Shown here: positions 13,501-28,000 of the stretch, in pieces
Position numbering within the stretch: the first letter of the stretch is position 1
Layout: each line of letters starts with the position of its first letter
Assembly (NCBI GenBank): GCA_947247005.1
Contig: OX365956.1
Span: 10,808,089 to 10,872,088 of the forward strand
Reading direction: 5' to 3'
DNA from: Spisula solida
Lineage: Eukaryota; Mollusca; Bivalvia; Venerida; Mactridae
Length of the DNA stretch: 64,000 nucleotides
Notes under the pieces: model-generated
What the model was told of the DNA's origin: nothing
Seen by the model: only the letters and a program-made list of their open reading frames with translations
The model's database searches: none
Made by a program: the position numbers and the translations under genes

Positions 13501-16500
13501 GAAATGAGTTAAGAAGGGACCTATTACTATTTCACAGATCTCGCTAAAATAAATGTGGTTATTTTTTAGCAATAACCATGAAAATATTAAGTAAAAATTG
13601 AGACCTCGACTGACTACATATTGTTTTTCTATTATTTGATCTTGTGATCTAGTTTTTGACCCCGAATGACCCAATATCGAACTTGACCTAGATTTTATTG
13701 ACATGAACATTCGGACCAATTTTCATAAAGATTAAGCCAAAATTGTGACCTCTACATACTACACAAGGGTTTTCTATGATTTGACCTTGTGACCTTGTTT
13801 TTGATCCCATATGACCCAATATTGATCTTGACCTAGATTTTTTGACATGATGATTCGGACCAAGTTTCATAAAGATTAAGTCAAAATTGTGACCTCTACA
13901 GGCTTATAACACAAGGTTTTTCTATGATTTGACCTTGTGACCTAGATTTGACCCCGGATGACATAATATTATACTTGACCTAGATTATATTGACATGATT
14001 ATTGTGACCAAGTTTCATAAATATTAAATCAAAATTATGATCTCTACAGACTACATAAGGGTTTTGTTATACGTGTAATGTGCAGGGTTATACGTGTAAT
14101 ATGTAGAGCTATACATGCAATATGTAGGGATATACATGATATATTCAGGGTTATACGTGTAATATGCAGGGTTATACATGATATATGTAGAGCTATACAT
14201 GCAATATGTAGGGTTATACATGATATATTCAGGGTTATACGTGTAATATGCAGGGTTATACATGATATATGTAGAGCTATACATGCAATATGTAGGGTTA
14301 TACATGATATATTCAGGGTTATACGTGTAATATGCAGGGTTATACATGTAATATGTAGAGCTATACATGCAATATATAGGGTTATACATGATATATTCAG
14401 GGTTATACGTGTAATATGCAGGGTTATACATGTAATATGCAGGGTTATACGTGTAATATGCAGGCTTATACATGTAATATGCAGGGTTATACATGTAATA
14501 TGTAGAGCTATACATGCAATATGTAGGGTTATACATGTAATATGCTGGGTTATACATATAATATGTAGGGTTATACATGTAATATGCTGGGTTATACGTG
14601 AAATATGTAGGGTAATACGTGTAATATGCAGGGTTAAACGTGTAATATGTGGGGGTTATAGGGAAACTCGGGTCACTGTCCGGTGAGAACAATGTTATCA
14701 GGCGAGGTGATATCGTCCGGGTGGCGAGCCTTTGGCGAGTCACCCCGGACGATATCGCCGAGTCTGATAACATTGTTCGATCCGGACAGTGACCCGAGTT
14801 TCTATTTATCATGCAACCAGCACCACGGAACAAGTAAGGGGCGTAATTCCTCATTTTTTAAAGTTATAACCGAGTTGTGGGTTTTAGTAGATCCAGTAAA
14901 CCCGCCGATTAACACAATTCAATGTGCTTCCGCGAAACAAAATAGTTCTCAATTCTACGCTGCTTAACAAAAGAAATATTAATAAAAATAAAATATTTCA
15001 ATTATATATTCAGAAAGGGAAACCTTAGTAAATGGTATTACCAAATAACTACATTGTGTCATAATAGTAGAATAAAATTTCGCCCATGAATTTATGAAGT
15101 TTTTTTAATGAATCATCAATGACGTACGTATGTGAACAAGGTCGTTTACTACGTCATAAAGCCTTCTGTTATTCTTAACAATGCCTTGGAATAAATATAA
15201 ACATGGACTATGTGAAACACTGGGTTGTTTGCGGTAACTGTCAGTGCAAAATTGAATTCCGGACGGGGGAAATAACTTCAAGAATGAACAGTTTATACAA
15301 GCTTACTCGTCTTAGTCAAGTTGGTGGGTGGAGAATGGCAGTAGGGAGACCTCAATGCTTGGAAAATCGATGGAAATAGAATATGGTAAGACATTGATCT
15401 TGTTGAAGAGCCTCTTATATTTTTTTATGTTATACCTATGTATGAACCATATGTACACTGAATCTAACAATGATTTAACTGACCCACTTAGTCTTAAGAT
15501 TCGCCAAATATTTCCGACTTTTTTCATTTTCAATGATTTTGTATGCGCATCGTATCGAGTCTTCAAATGAGTTCAAAATTGCATTTTGTCCAGTGTATTT
15601 GATGTGGAACCGTTGTCTATGCATACTCTTTATGTTTATTTATCTTTGATGATCCTATGCCAGTGGATTTATGTGTGTCTATTGTTTTTTCAGGGCCTTT
15701 CCCAAACGATTGATCCGTGGATGACCCGTATGAATTCAAGAAAAAATACACTGTCGTAGCCCTACATGGCGAAGAAATATTGCTGATGTTGGTTGTAAAT
15801 CTAAACTTTGAATAAATATTAGCTATCAAATGTATATGTTTGTACTTTTCAATAATATGTAGGTCAATTTTAGACGGAATGAGAAAAGGGAAAATAGTCC
15901 GTGATTTGTGGGCGGAGCCAAAAAGTGTTCTCAGGCTACTAGCAGCCTATTGACCTGAGAACACATACTGTTCTCAGGTCATGTGTTATCAGGCAGTTAC
16001 CATGGCAGTTGCATGATAAATATGTGTAATATGCAGGGTTATACATGTAATATGTAAGGTTATACATGTAATATCTAGAGCTATACGTGTTATATGTAGG
16101 GTTATACATGTAATATGCTGGGTTATATATGTAATATGTAGGGTTATACATGTAATATGTAAGGTTATACATGTAATATGTAGGGTTATACATATAATAT
16201 CTAGAGCTATACGTGTTATATGTAGGGTTATACATGTAATATGCTGGGTTATATATGTAATATGTAGGGTTATACATATAATATCTAGAGCTATACATGT
16301 AATATGTAGGGTTATACATATAATATGCTGGGTTATATATGTAATATGTAGGGTTATACGTGTAACATGTAGGGTTATACATTTAATATGCTGGGTTATA
16401 CATGTAACATGTAGGGTTATACATGTAATATGCTGGGTTATATATGTAATATGTAGGGTTATACATGTAATATGCTGGGTTATATATGTAATATGTAGGG

Positions 16501-19500
16501 TTATACATGTAATATGAAGGGTAATACGTGTAATATGTGGGGGTTATATGCGTACTATGCAGGGTAATGCATGTAATATGTAGGGTTATACATGTTATAT
16601 GCAGGGTTATACGTGTAATATGTGGGGGTTATATGTGTACTATGCATGGTTATACATGTAATATGCAGGGTTATACGTGTAATATGCAGGGATATACATG
16701 TAACATGCAGGTTATACATGTAATATACTGTGTTATACATGTAATATGTAGGGATATACATGTAATATTCAGGGTTATATATGTACTATGCAGGGTTATA
16801 CATGTGATATGTAGGGTAAAACATGTAATATGCAGGGTTATACGTGTAATATGCAGGGTTATACATGTAATATGTAGAGCTATACATGTAATATGTAGGG
16901 TTATACGTGTTATATGCAGGGTTATACGTGTATAATGTAGGGTCATATATGTAATATGCAGGGTTATACGTGTAATATGCAGGGTTATACGTGTAATATG
17001 CAGGGTTTTACGTGTAATATGCAGGGTTATACATGTAATATGTAGAATTATACATGTGATATTGAGGGTTATACATGTAACATGCAGGGTTATACGTGTA
17101 GTATGTAGGGTTATACGTGTAATATGTAGGGTTATACGTGTAATATGCAGGGTTATACGGGTAATTTGTAGGGTAATACGTGTTATATGCAGGGTTATAC
17201 GTGTAATATGTAGGGTAAAACATGTAATATGTAGGGTTATACGTGTAATATACAGTGTTATACATGTAATATGTAGGGTTATACATGTAATATACAGGGT
17301 TATACATGTAATATGCAGGGTTCTACGTGTAATATGCAGGGTTATACGTGTAACATGCAGTGTTATACATGTTATATGCAGGGTTATACATGTAACATGT
17401 AGGGTTATACATGTAATATGTAGGGTTATACATGTAATATACAGGGTTATACATGTAATATGCAGGGTTCTACGTGTAATATGCAGGGTTATACGTGTAA
17501 CATGCAGTGTTATACATGTTATATGCAGGGTTATACGTGTAACATGCAGTGTTATACATGTTATATGTAGGGTTATACATGTAATATGTAGGGTTATACA
17601 TGTAATATGCAAGGTTATACGTGTAATATGTAGGGTTATACATGTATAATGTAGGGTTATACATGTATAATGTAGGGTTATACATGTAATATGCAAGGTT
17701 ATACGTGTAATATGTAGGGTTATACATGTAATATGCAGGGTTATACGTGTAATATGCAGGGTTATACATGTAATATGCAGGGTTATACGTGTAATATGCA
17801 GGGTTATACATGTAATATGCAGGGTTATACGTGTAATATGTAGGGTTATACATGTATTATGCAGGGTTATACGTGTAATATGTAGGGTTATACGTGTAAT
17901 ATGCAAGGTTATACGTGTAATTTGCAGGGTTGTACAGGTACGATGCACATTATGTACTTACAGATATGGAGCATTGAGTCCTATCAGTTTTCTGGAAGGT
18001 ATACAACACTATGGCAAGCCTTACTTTGTAAATAATCAAGTTCAACAAAGCTTTGAAGACTATATAGACAGATTACATGCAGTACAAAGACAGGTATGTA
18101 TCACAGAGGACCACTGAGTACCACATGTATCAAACATCACTCAAAGGCAAATGTCATTGTATGAAATATAACACCCATTTAAATCATAAATACCTGGGGT
18201 TAGTATTAAAAAAGCATTTTAGGGAAACGTTAGAACTGTCTTAAAATCTTTGAGTTGTGGCCCTTGAAATAATGACAATTGCTTTTTTTCTCATAAGTTC
18301 TCAAAAGTGTTTTGCTACAGTCATCAAACTTTGTCAAAATGTGCATTTGAGTAATGACCCTTGACATAGTCAAATCGAAATTTATGGTAGGGCGTGTACG
18401 GAATCCTGTTCGGGCCACATTAAATTTCGCATGTCTAACATGTGAACAGGCGATAATTATCGCGTCGGAGGCGATAATTATCGCCTCTTCTTATGGAGAG
18501 ATACACTTGTACTAGCGAAATTTAACACTTTCGCGAAAGTTTTGGGGCGATAATTATCGTCTTAATTTTCGCATGTATGTCTCAATTTTGGACAAGCGAA
18601 ATTTAAGGACATGCGAAATTTAACGTACAATTTCGCGTGTTTTTAGTCCTAGGATACAATTGCTGAGCAAGTAGGACTATTTACCCGGGTAGGATCATTT
18701 TGACGGACTGATGATGCTGCATGTCGGAGCCGATCATGGGTAGGGCTAATTTCAAGCCATTGTAATGTGTGCATATAAAATCGTGTAAAACACGGATAGA
18801 TAAAGAAAGAACAAATATTTCTGCGGGGTATTATCGCTCTTTATCTAGTCACTTCCTAGTCTGCCTGTTAACGGGGTGCCGATTAAACTTAGCTATAATC
18901 GGTCACCTGGTCATGTGACTAGTGATAATCCGTCACCTTACCACGTGATCTGACGGACTTTTTCTTATATGAGAGTCACCGGTTGCAATTCCTTGCCCGA
19001 GGGTGAGGTTTTCCTATTCTAAATGAGCTGGTGGTTGATCGGTTATTTTCTTCGACTTACCTGCGTCTACACGACGTCCATCAAGATGTCTGACGTCGTT
19101 GTTTATCATGAAGTCACGGAACTAACGTGACGTTGCGCGCTAGTTAATGAAAGAGTGACACTATAGTCCCGAGTTTGATCCCCTACGGCTCACCCGATAA
19201 ATTCCTCCGCCTTGCCAGATAAACTTTTCCATCCACGTCAGTAACCTTTTATTCTCTATTAACTGAATGGCACTTGGCATTTATCAACCACCAATTCATT
19301 ATAATGTATGGGTTCAAAAAGGGTTTAAACATTCAAAACCTTAGAATACAGGGGCATAGATGAGCTATTCTTCCAGTCACTTAGAATACACGGGTCTATT
19401 CCTATAATTGTTCAACTATCCATCTTGTTGAATTTATATAACATTTATACCAACTGTCCAATGTAGCTGTCCATTGTGAATGTCCATTATGGCTGTCCAT

Positions 19501-22029
19501 TCCTACAATTATTTGATAGACATGTCTGTATTTATATCACAAATAATCATCTGTCCAATGTAGCTGTCCATTATGAATGTCAATCCTAGCTGTCTATTCC
19601 TATAATTGTACAACTGTCCATCTATAACAGTTGCATTTATATCACAAATATACCAACTGTCCAATGTAGCTGTCCATTCTAAAAGTCTATTCTGGCTGTC
19701 CATTCCTATAATTGTTTGATAGTCATGTCTGTATTTGTATCACAAATACACCAACTGTCCAATGTAGCTGTCCATTCTGATTGTCCATTCTGGCTGTCCA
19801 TTTCTAGAATTGTTTGATAGTCATGTCTGTATTTATATCACAAATATACCAACTGTCCAATGTAGCTGTCCATTCTGAATGCACATTCTGGCTGTCCATT
19901 TCATTTATTGTTTGAAAGTCATGTCTGTATTTATCTCACAATTTTACCAACTGTCCAATGTAGCTGTCCATTCTGAATGTCCATTCCGGCTGTCCATTTC
20001 ATTTATTGTTTGAAAGTCATGTCTGTATTTATCTCACAATTTCCCAACTGTCCAATGAAGCTATCCATTCTGAATGTACATCCAAACTGTCCATTCCCAC
20101 AATAGTTCAACTGTGAATCTTTGATAGTTGCATTTACATCACAAATATACCAACTGTGCAATGTAGCTGTCCATTCTGAATGTCCACCCTGGCTGTCCAT
20201 TCCTATAATTGTTCAACTGTCCATCTTTGCTAGTTGCATTTTATCACAAATATACCACCTGTCCAATGTAGCTGTCCGTTCAGAATGTCAATTCTGCGTG
20301 TCCATTTCTATAATTGTTTGATAGTCATGTCTATGTGAATATCATAATCATACCAACTGTCCAATGTAGGTGTCCATTCTGAATGTCCATCCTTGCTGTA
20401 CTTTCCTATAATTGTTCAACTCTCCATCATTTAAAGTGTCATTTATATCATAAATATACCAACAGTCCAATGTAGCTGTCCAATTCAAATGTCCATCCTG
20501 GCTGTCCTGGATACGAGGGTTGTTAAGATTGGAATGCAAGTGATGCTATATCTTTCTTGTATCAATGATTTTTTAAAAATAGTGAGCTGTATATCAAAGA
20601 TCATTGTATTAGCTTTAAATGTGATGCCTCACATTTTAAAATCCGTTCAGTGTAGCTGTAACAATACGCAAATTAACACTGTCTACTCGTGTATACTAAT
20701 TAATGCTTAAATGATTGGGAAAATGTCACTTTTTTCAAATTTCCAAATTCGGTCTAATTTAAGAATCGTTGTTTTCGTAATGCGGGAGCAAGTACCATAT
20801 TTAAAATAACATGTATGATGAAATGGTGTCATGTAATGTCGTATTCATCAACTATTAGATAGTTTAAGAAATTTAAAAGTTGTGTAAATTTATTTGGAAA
20901 TGAACACCACGCACGCCATCCATATACCGCAACATACTAGAAAAGGGTTGGGAAAATCAAATATTTTTTGGAAACTGGTGGAGTATTTACAAATAGGCAA
21001 GTAGCTCAATGTGTTGGCACAGGACCTATTCATACAATTATCAAGCATATTACAAAACGATAAGTATAGTTTGGGTACCCCTATCTGCTTTGAGACGCCA
21101 CCACATATGCCCTTGCAAAATAGTTAAAACCAGTTTCTAGCTAAAAAAAAAGTCCATCGTTTGCGTATATAATGACCATAGACGACATACGGGTTCATTT
21201 GTTACCATGCGACATATCCATAAACAAATATGTGCTTGCAAAGACAGAACAAAAGTATGCATTGCAAAAGGCACAATGCACGCCAGTAGATATGTACACC
21301 TTTTTCAAAATAAACCAAGTTTCTGCCATTAGATATAGTAGTCAGGGGCTATCGTCCAGACCACAACGCACCCGGTGACCCCTTCTATATTCTATATAAA
21401 GCCGCCATCTTGGATGATTAGAAAAAATGAGTAGCTTTTCAGAGTGTTCGCGCGTAACCGAATCCATCCGGTCGAGGGTGGTCTGCCTAGCAGACGACGA
21501 AACCCGCCGGAAGATCCACTATGTTTGCTTGAACATTATGGCTTAAGTGAGTTTATTGACAGCTGTTTGGTCAATAGTCATAAAACACTGCCAGTAATTA
21601 TATTATTTGTAAGGTACTCGTATATAACGTTTACGCGCATACAGCCCATATATAATCATGACAGTCAAAAAGATTAATAACAACTTCTATTGTCCTTATA
21701 ACCGGACGCAACTAGCCGTGTCCGGTTTCATTAAGTTTAAGCTCGTTTCAACCGCCCTTTTAACGGTTATAATTAATCAACCAATCAATATACAACAACA
21801 TCATCTGATGACTAAGTTTTTCCGATATTTTAAATCATTCCAGACGCCGACTTCAAGAAGTAAACATCATTTAGCGGCTTAACATTTTATTTTGTCAATA
21901 ATTGTTAAAATCGCCCAGTTTAACCATAAATCGACTATTTTCACAAGGTAAGTGGGACAATTTCTAATTTCTATTTCAATGACCAATCAGATTTCAACAC
22001 AATACCCTAAATCTGAATATTTTCTCGCC

Positions 22030-22062
<33 letters not shown>

Positions 22063-25000
22063 ACCACCACCACCACCACCACCGCCGCCGCCGCCGCCGC
22101 CGCCCCCACCACCACCGCCACCACAACCACCACCAACACCAACACCACCACCACCACCACCAGCAAGATTGTCTACATACTTTTCTCGAAGTAAAAATGT
22201 GAAACAAGATGCAAAACTTAAACCATTCAAATTAAAAATCGATGACAACGTCCGCATCAGTCATCTGAAAAATGTATTTACTCGAGCGTATGACGAGACC
22301 TACTCGGGCGAAGTGTTTCAAGTACACAATCGTTATCATAGAGGAACATTACCCGTCTATCGAATTCGAGATTTACAGCATGAGAATATTAAAGGAACAT
22401 TTTACCAAAGTGAATTACAGAAGATAAACATCGATCTCGATTAACAGCGGACAATTGACAACATACTTAAAACGAAAGGGACAGGGAAAAATAAGCAACA
22501 TTTTGTAAGTTGGAAAAACAACCCAAAGAAATTCAACAGCTGGATAAAAGCTTCTGATTTAAATTAATTAAACTTGTTTTATTGCGAATACTATTACATC
22601 AAAGTTGTTGTTGTATTATGTGTATCCATGTGTTGTAAATAAATGTATAAACGTACTTAATCTTTGTTGATTTTTTTCACATTTAAATCTCGCGACAATA
22701 TGTATCCGCTGCTATACAATACAATTTACAATAGTGTACTGGAGCTGAACAGTCGTCTGCTAACTACGTTAAATACTCAGGGTTAACTCAAAAGGAAAAG
22801 ATCGATACTGACTCTCCGACGGCTAGATGCACAATGAGAAAATATTCAGATTTAGGGTATTGTGTTGAAATCTGATTGGTCATTGAAATAGAAATTAGAA
22901 ATTGTCCCACTTACCTTGTGAAAAAAGTCGATTTATGGTTAAACTGGGCGATTTTAACAATTATTGACAAAATAAAATGTTAAGCCGCTAAATGATGTTT
23001 ACTTCTTGAAGTCGGCGTCTGGAATGATTTAAAATATCGGAAAAACTAAGTCATCAGATGATGTTGTTGTATATTGATTGGTTGATTAATTATAACCGTT
23101 AAAAGGGCGGTTGAAACGAGCTTAAACTTAATGAAACCGGACACGGCTAGTTGCGTCCGGTTATAAGGACAATAGAAGTTATTATTAATCTTTTTGACTG
23201 TCATGATTATATATGGGCTGTATGCGCGTAAACGTTATATACGAGTACCTTACATAGAATATAATTACTGGCATTGTTGTATGACTATTGACCAAACAGC
23301 TGTCAATAAACTCACTTAAGCCATAATGTTCAAGCAAACATAGTGGATCTTCCGGCGGGTTTCGTCGTCTGCTAGGCAGACCGCCCTCGACCGGATGGAT
23401 TCGGTTACGCGCGAACACTCTGAAAAGCTACTCATTTTTTCTAATCATCCAAGATGGCGGCTTTATATAGAATATAGAAGGGGTCACCGGGTGCGTTGTG
23501 GTCTGGACGATCGCCCCTGACTACTAAATATTATGTATGAAATGGAAAATGGTTACTGCCAAGCTTAACAAACGTAAAGTCCTTCCGAAATTGAAGAAAT
23601 ACTCCGAGAATCGCTGCCAAGCCAAATATTTGTAGGATGGCATGATATTGCAGAGCAATGGGTCTCCACCTGCAGCAGCCATTAACGCGACTTTTTATAG
23701 TTGTCATACAGTAAACCTCTCTAGTGGTCAAATAGTACAAACTCTATAGCGGTCACACAGTATAACCTCTATAGATGTCATACAGTACAACCTCTATTGT
23801 TGACATGCAGTACAACCTCTATAGTTGGTATGCAGTACAACCTCTATAGTTGGTATGCAGTACAACCTCTATTGTTGGTATGCAGTACAACCTCTATAGT
23901 TGGTATGCAGTGCAACCTCTACAGTTGACATACAGTACAACATCTATTGTTGGTATGCAGTACAACCTCTATAGTTGGTATGCAGTACAACCTCTATTGT
24001 TGGTATGCAGTACAACCTCTATAGTTGGTATGCAGTGCAACCTCTACAGTTGACATACAGTACAACATCTATTGTTGGTATGCAGTACAACCTCTATAGT
24101 TGGTATGCAGTACAACCTCTATAGCCGGTATGCAGTACAACCTCTATAGTTGGTATGCAGTACAACCTCTATAGTTGTCACACAGTACAACCTCTATAGT
24201 TGGTATGCAGTACAACCTCTATAGCCGGTATGCAGTACAACCTCTATAGTTGGTATGCAGTACAACCTCTATAGTTGGTATGCAGTACAACCTCTATAGT
24301 TGGTATGTAGTACAACCTCTATAGTTGGTATGCAGTACAACCTCTATAGTTGGTATACAGTACAACCTCTATAGTTGGTATACAGTACAACCTCTATAGT
24401 TGGTATACAGTACAACCTCTATAGTTGGTATGCAGTACAACCTCTATAGTTGGTATGCAGTACAACCTCTATTGTTGGTATGCAGTGCAACCCCTACAGT
24501 TGACATACAGTACAACATCTATAGTGGGCATACAGTACATACACTATTGTTGTCATACAGTACAGCCAATATAGTTGTCATACAGTACAACTTCTATTGT
24601 TGTCATGCAGTACAACCTCTATAGTTGTCATACAGTACAGCCTCTATAGTGGGCATACAGTACAGACACTATTGTTGTCATACAGTACAGCCAATATAGT
24701 TGTCATACAGTACAACCTCTATAGTTGTCATACAGTACAGCCTATATAGTAGTCATACAGTACAACCTATATAGTTGTCACGCAGTACAAACCCTGTAGT
24801 TGACATGCAGTACAACCTCGACAGTTGACATGCAGTACAACCTCTTGATATTGGTGATACCGTCTGTCATTAATTGTAAATGGATCAGATGCTTCAAGTA
24901 CGAAAACAATATAACATACAGTTCAACCACTACAAATAAGACCATCATGACCACTATAGATGAACTGAATGACCCCAATTCATACAGATGTTGTACTGTA

Positions 25001-28000
25001 TGACCACTATATGAGTTGTTATGTAAGATCACTGTAGACGTTGTACTGTATGGCCACTAACGAGGTTGTACTGTATGACTACTACAGGGACTGTACTGTA
25101 TGACTACTACAGGGACTGTACTGTATGACTACTACAGGGACTGTACTGTATGACTACTACAGGGGTTGTACTGTATGACTACTACAGGGACTGTACTGTA
25201 TGACTACTACAGGGACTGTACTGTATGACTACTACAGGGGTTGTACTGTATGACTACTACAGGGGTTGTACTGTATGACTACTACAGGGACTGTACTGTA
25301 TGACTACTACAGGGACTGTACTGTATGACTACTACAGGGGTTGTACTGTATGACTACTACAGGGACTGTACTGTATGACTACTACAGGGGTTGTACTGTA
25401 TGACTACTACAGGGGTTGTACTGTATGACTACTACAGGGACTGTACTGTATGACTACTACAGGGACTGTACTGTATGACTACTACAGGGGTTGTACTGTA
25501 TGCCCACTACAGGGACTGTACTGTATGACTACTACAGGGGTTGTACTGTATGCCCACTACAGGGACTGTACTGTATGACTACTACAGGGGTTGTACTGTA
25601 TGACTACTACAGGGGTTGTACTGTATGACTACTACAGGGGTTGTACTGTATGACTACTACAGGGGCTGTACTGTATGACTACTACAGGGACTGTACTGTA
25701 TGACTACTACAGGGGTTGTACTGTATGCCCACTACAGGGACTGTACTGTATGACTACTACAGGGGTTGTACTGTATGACTACTACAGGGACTGTACTGTA
25801 TGACCAATACAGGGACTGTACTGTATGACTACTACAGGGACTGTACTGTATGACTACTACAGGGACTGTACTGCATGACTACTACAGGGACTGTACTGTA
25901 TGACAACTACAGGGACTGTACTGTATGACTACTACAGGGACTGTACTGTATGACTACTACAGGGGTTGTACTGTATGACTACTACAGGGGTTGTACTGTA
26001 TGACTACTACAGGGGTTGTACTGTATGACTACTACAGGGACTGTACTGTATGACTACTACAGGGGTTGTACTGTATGACTACTACAGGGGTTGTACTGTA
26101 TGCCCACTACAGGGACTGTACTGTATGACTACTACAGGGACTGTACTGTATGACTACTACAGGGACTGTACTGTATGACTAATACAGGGGTTGTACTGTA
26201 TGACCACTAGAGGGACTGTACTGTATGACTACTACAGGGACTGTACTGTATGACTACTACAGGGGTTGTACTGTATGACTACTACAGGGGTTGTACTGTA
26301 TGACTACTACAGGGGTTGTACTGTATGACTACTACATGGGTTGTACTGTATGACTACTACAGGGGTTGTACTGTATGACTACTACAGGGACTGTACTGTA
26401 TGACTACTACAGGGACTGTACTGTATGACTACTACATGGGTTGTACTGTGTGACTACTACAGGGGTTGTACTGTATGACTACTACAGGGACTGTACTGTA
26501 TGACTACTACAGGGACTGTACTGTATGACTACTACAGGGACTGTACTGTATGACTACTACAGGGGTTGTACTGTATGACTACTACAGGGGTTGTACTGTA
26601 TGACTACTACAGGGACTGTACTGTATGACTACTACAGGGACTGTACTGTATGACTACTACAGGGACTGTACTGTATGACTACTACAGGGACTGTACTGTA
26701 TGACTACTGCAGGGACTGTACTGTATGACTACTACAGGGGTTGTACTGTATGACTACTACAGGGACTGTACTGTATGACTACTACAGGGGTTGTACTGTA
26801 TGACTACTACAGGGGTTGTACTGTATGCCCACTACAGGGACTGTACTGTATGACTACTACAGGGGTTGTACTGTATGCCCACTACAGGGACTGTACTGTA
26901 TGACTACTACAGGGGTTGTACTGTATGACCAATACAGGGATTGTACTGTATGACTACTACAGGGGTTGTACTGTATGACTACTACAGGGACTGTACTGTA
27001 TGACTACTACAGGGACTGTACTGTATGACTACTACAGGGACTGTACTGTATGACTACTACAGGGACTGTACTGTATGACTACTACAGGGACTGTACTGTA
27101 TGACTACTACAGGGACTGTACTGTATGACCACTACAGGGACTGTACTGTATGACTACTACAGGGGTTGTACTGTATGCCCACTACAGGGACTGTACTGTA
27201 TGACTACTACAGGGGTTGTACTGTATGACTACTACAGGGACTGTACTGTATGACTACTACAGGGGTTGTACTGTATGACTACTACAGGGACTGTACTGTA
27301 TGACTACTACAGGGTCTGTACTGTATGACTACTACAGGGGTTGTACTGTATGACTGCTACAGGGACTGTACTGTATGACTACTACAGGGACTGTACTGTA
27401 TGACTACTACAGGGACTGTACTGTATGACTACTACAGGGGTTGTACTGTATGACTACTACAGGGACTGTACTGTATGACTACTACAGGGACTGTACTGTA
27501 TGACTACTACAGGGGTTGTACTGTATGACTACTACAGGGGTTGTACTGTATGACTACTACAGGGGTTGTACTGTATGACTACTACAGGGGTTGTACTGTA
27601 TGACTACTACAGGGACTGTACTGTATGACTACTACAGGGGTTGTACTGTATGACTACTACAGGGACTGTACTGTATGACTACTACAGGGACTGTACTGTA
27701 TGACTACTACAGGGGTTGTACTGTATGACTACTACAGGGACTGTACTGTATGACTACTACAGGGACTGTACTGTATGACTACTACAGGGGTTGTACTGTA
27801 TGACTACTACAGGGACTGTACTGTATAACTACTACAGGGGTTGTACTGTATGACTACTACAGGGACTGTACTGTATGACTACTACAGGGGTTGTACTGTA
27901 TGACTACTACAGGGGTTGTACTGTATGACTACTACAGGGTTTGTACTGTATGACTACTACAGGGACTGTACTGTATGACTACTACAGGGGTTGTACTGTA

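Larger units (their letters stand above)
21337..23525 (+). mobile_element. Non-autonomous Maverick/Polinton-like element with 690-bp TIRs
   Basis: Arms 21337-22026 and 22837-23525 are reverse complements with only scattered differences, starting AGTAGTCAGGGGC and ending GCCCCTGACTACT. Flanking hexamers AGATAT (21331) and AAATAT (23526) look like a 6-bp target duplication with one mismatch, the size known for Polintons. The 810-base middle holds a CCA/CCG triplet tract and the C-terminal end of a Polinton-type integrase. Polymerase, ATPase and capsid genes are absent, so it is a deletion derivative. Confidence 0.85.

Noticed and set aside
14051..17948. Long open frames on both strands (up to 425 codons) with heptapeptide repeats such as TYYMYNP, ITCITLH and VICRVIR
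   Set aside because: The 21-bp unit is a multiple of three and lacks stops in several frames, so open frames arise automatically; no conserved start, splice signal or codon preference supports translation.
21994..22257. Poly-Gly or Trp-rich minus-strand frames
   Set aside because: A by-product of the CCG/CCA triplet tract inside the Polinton-like element.
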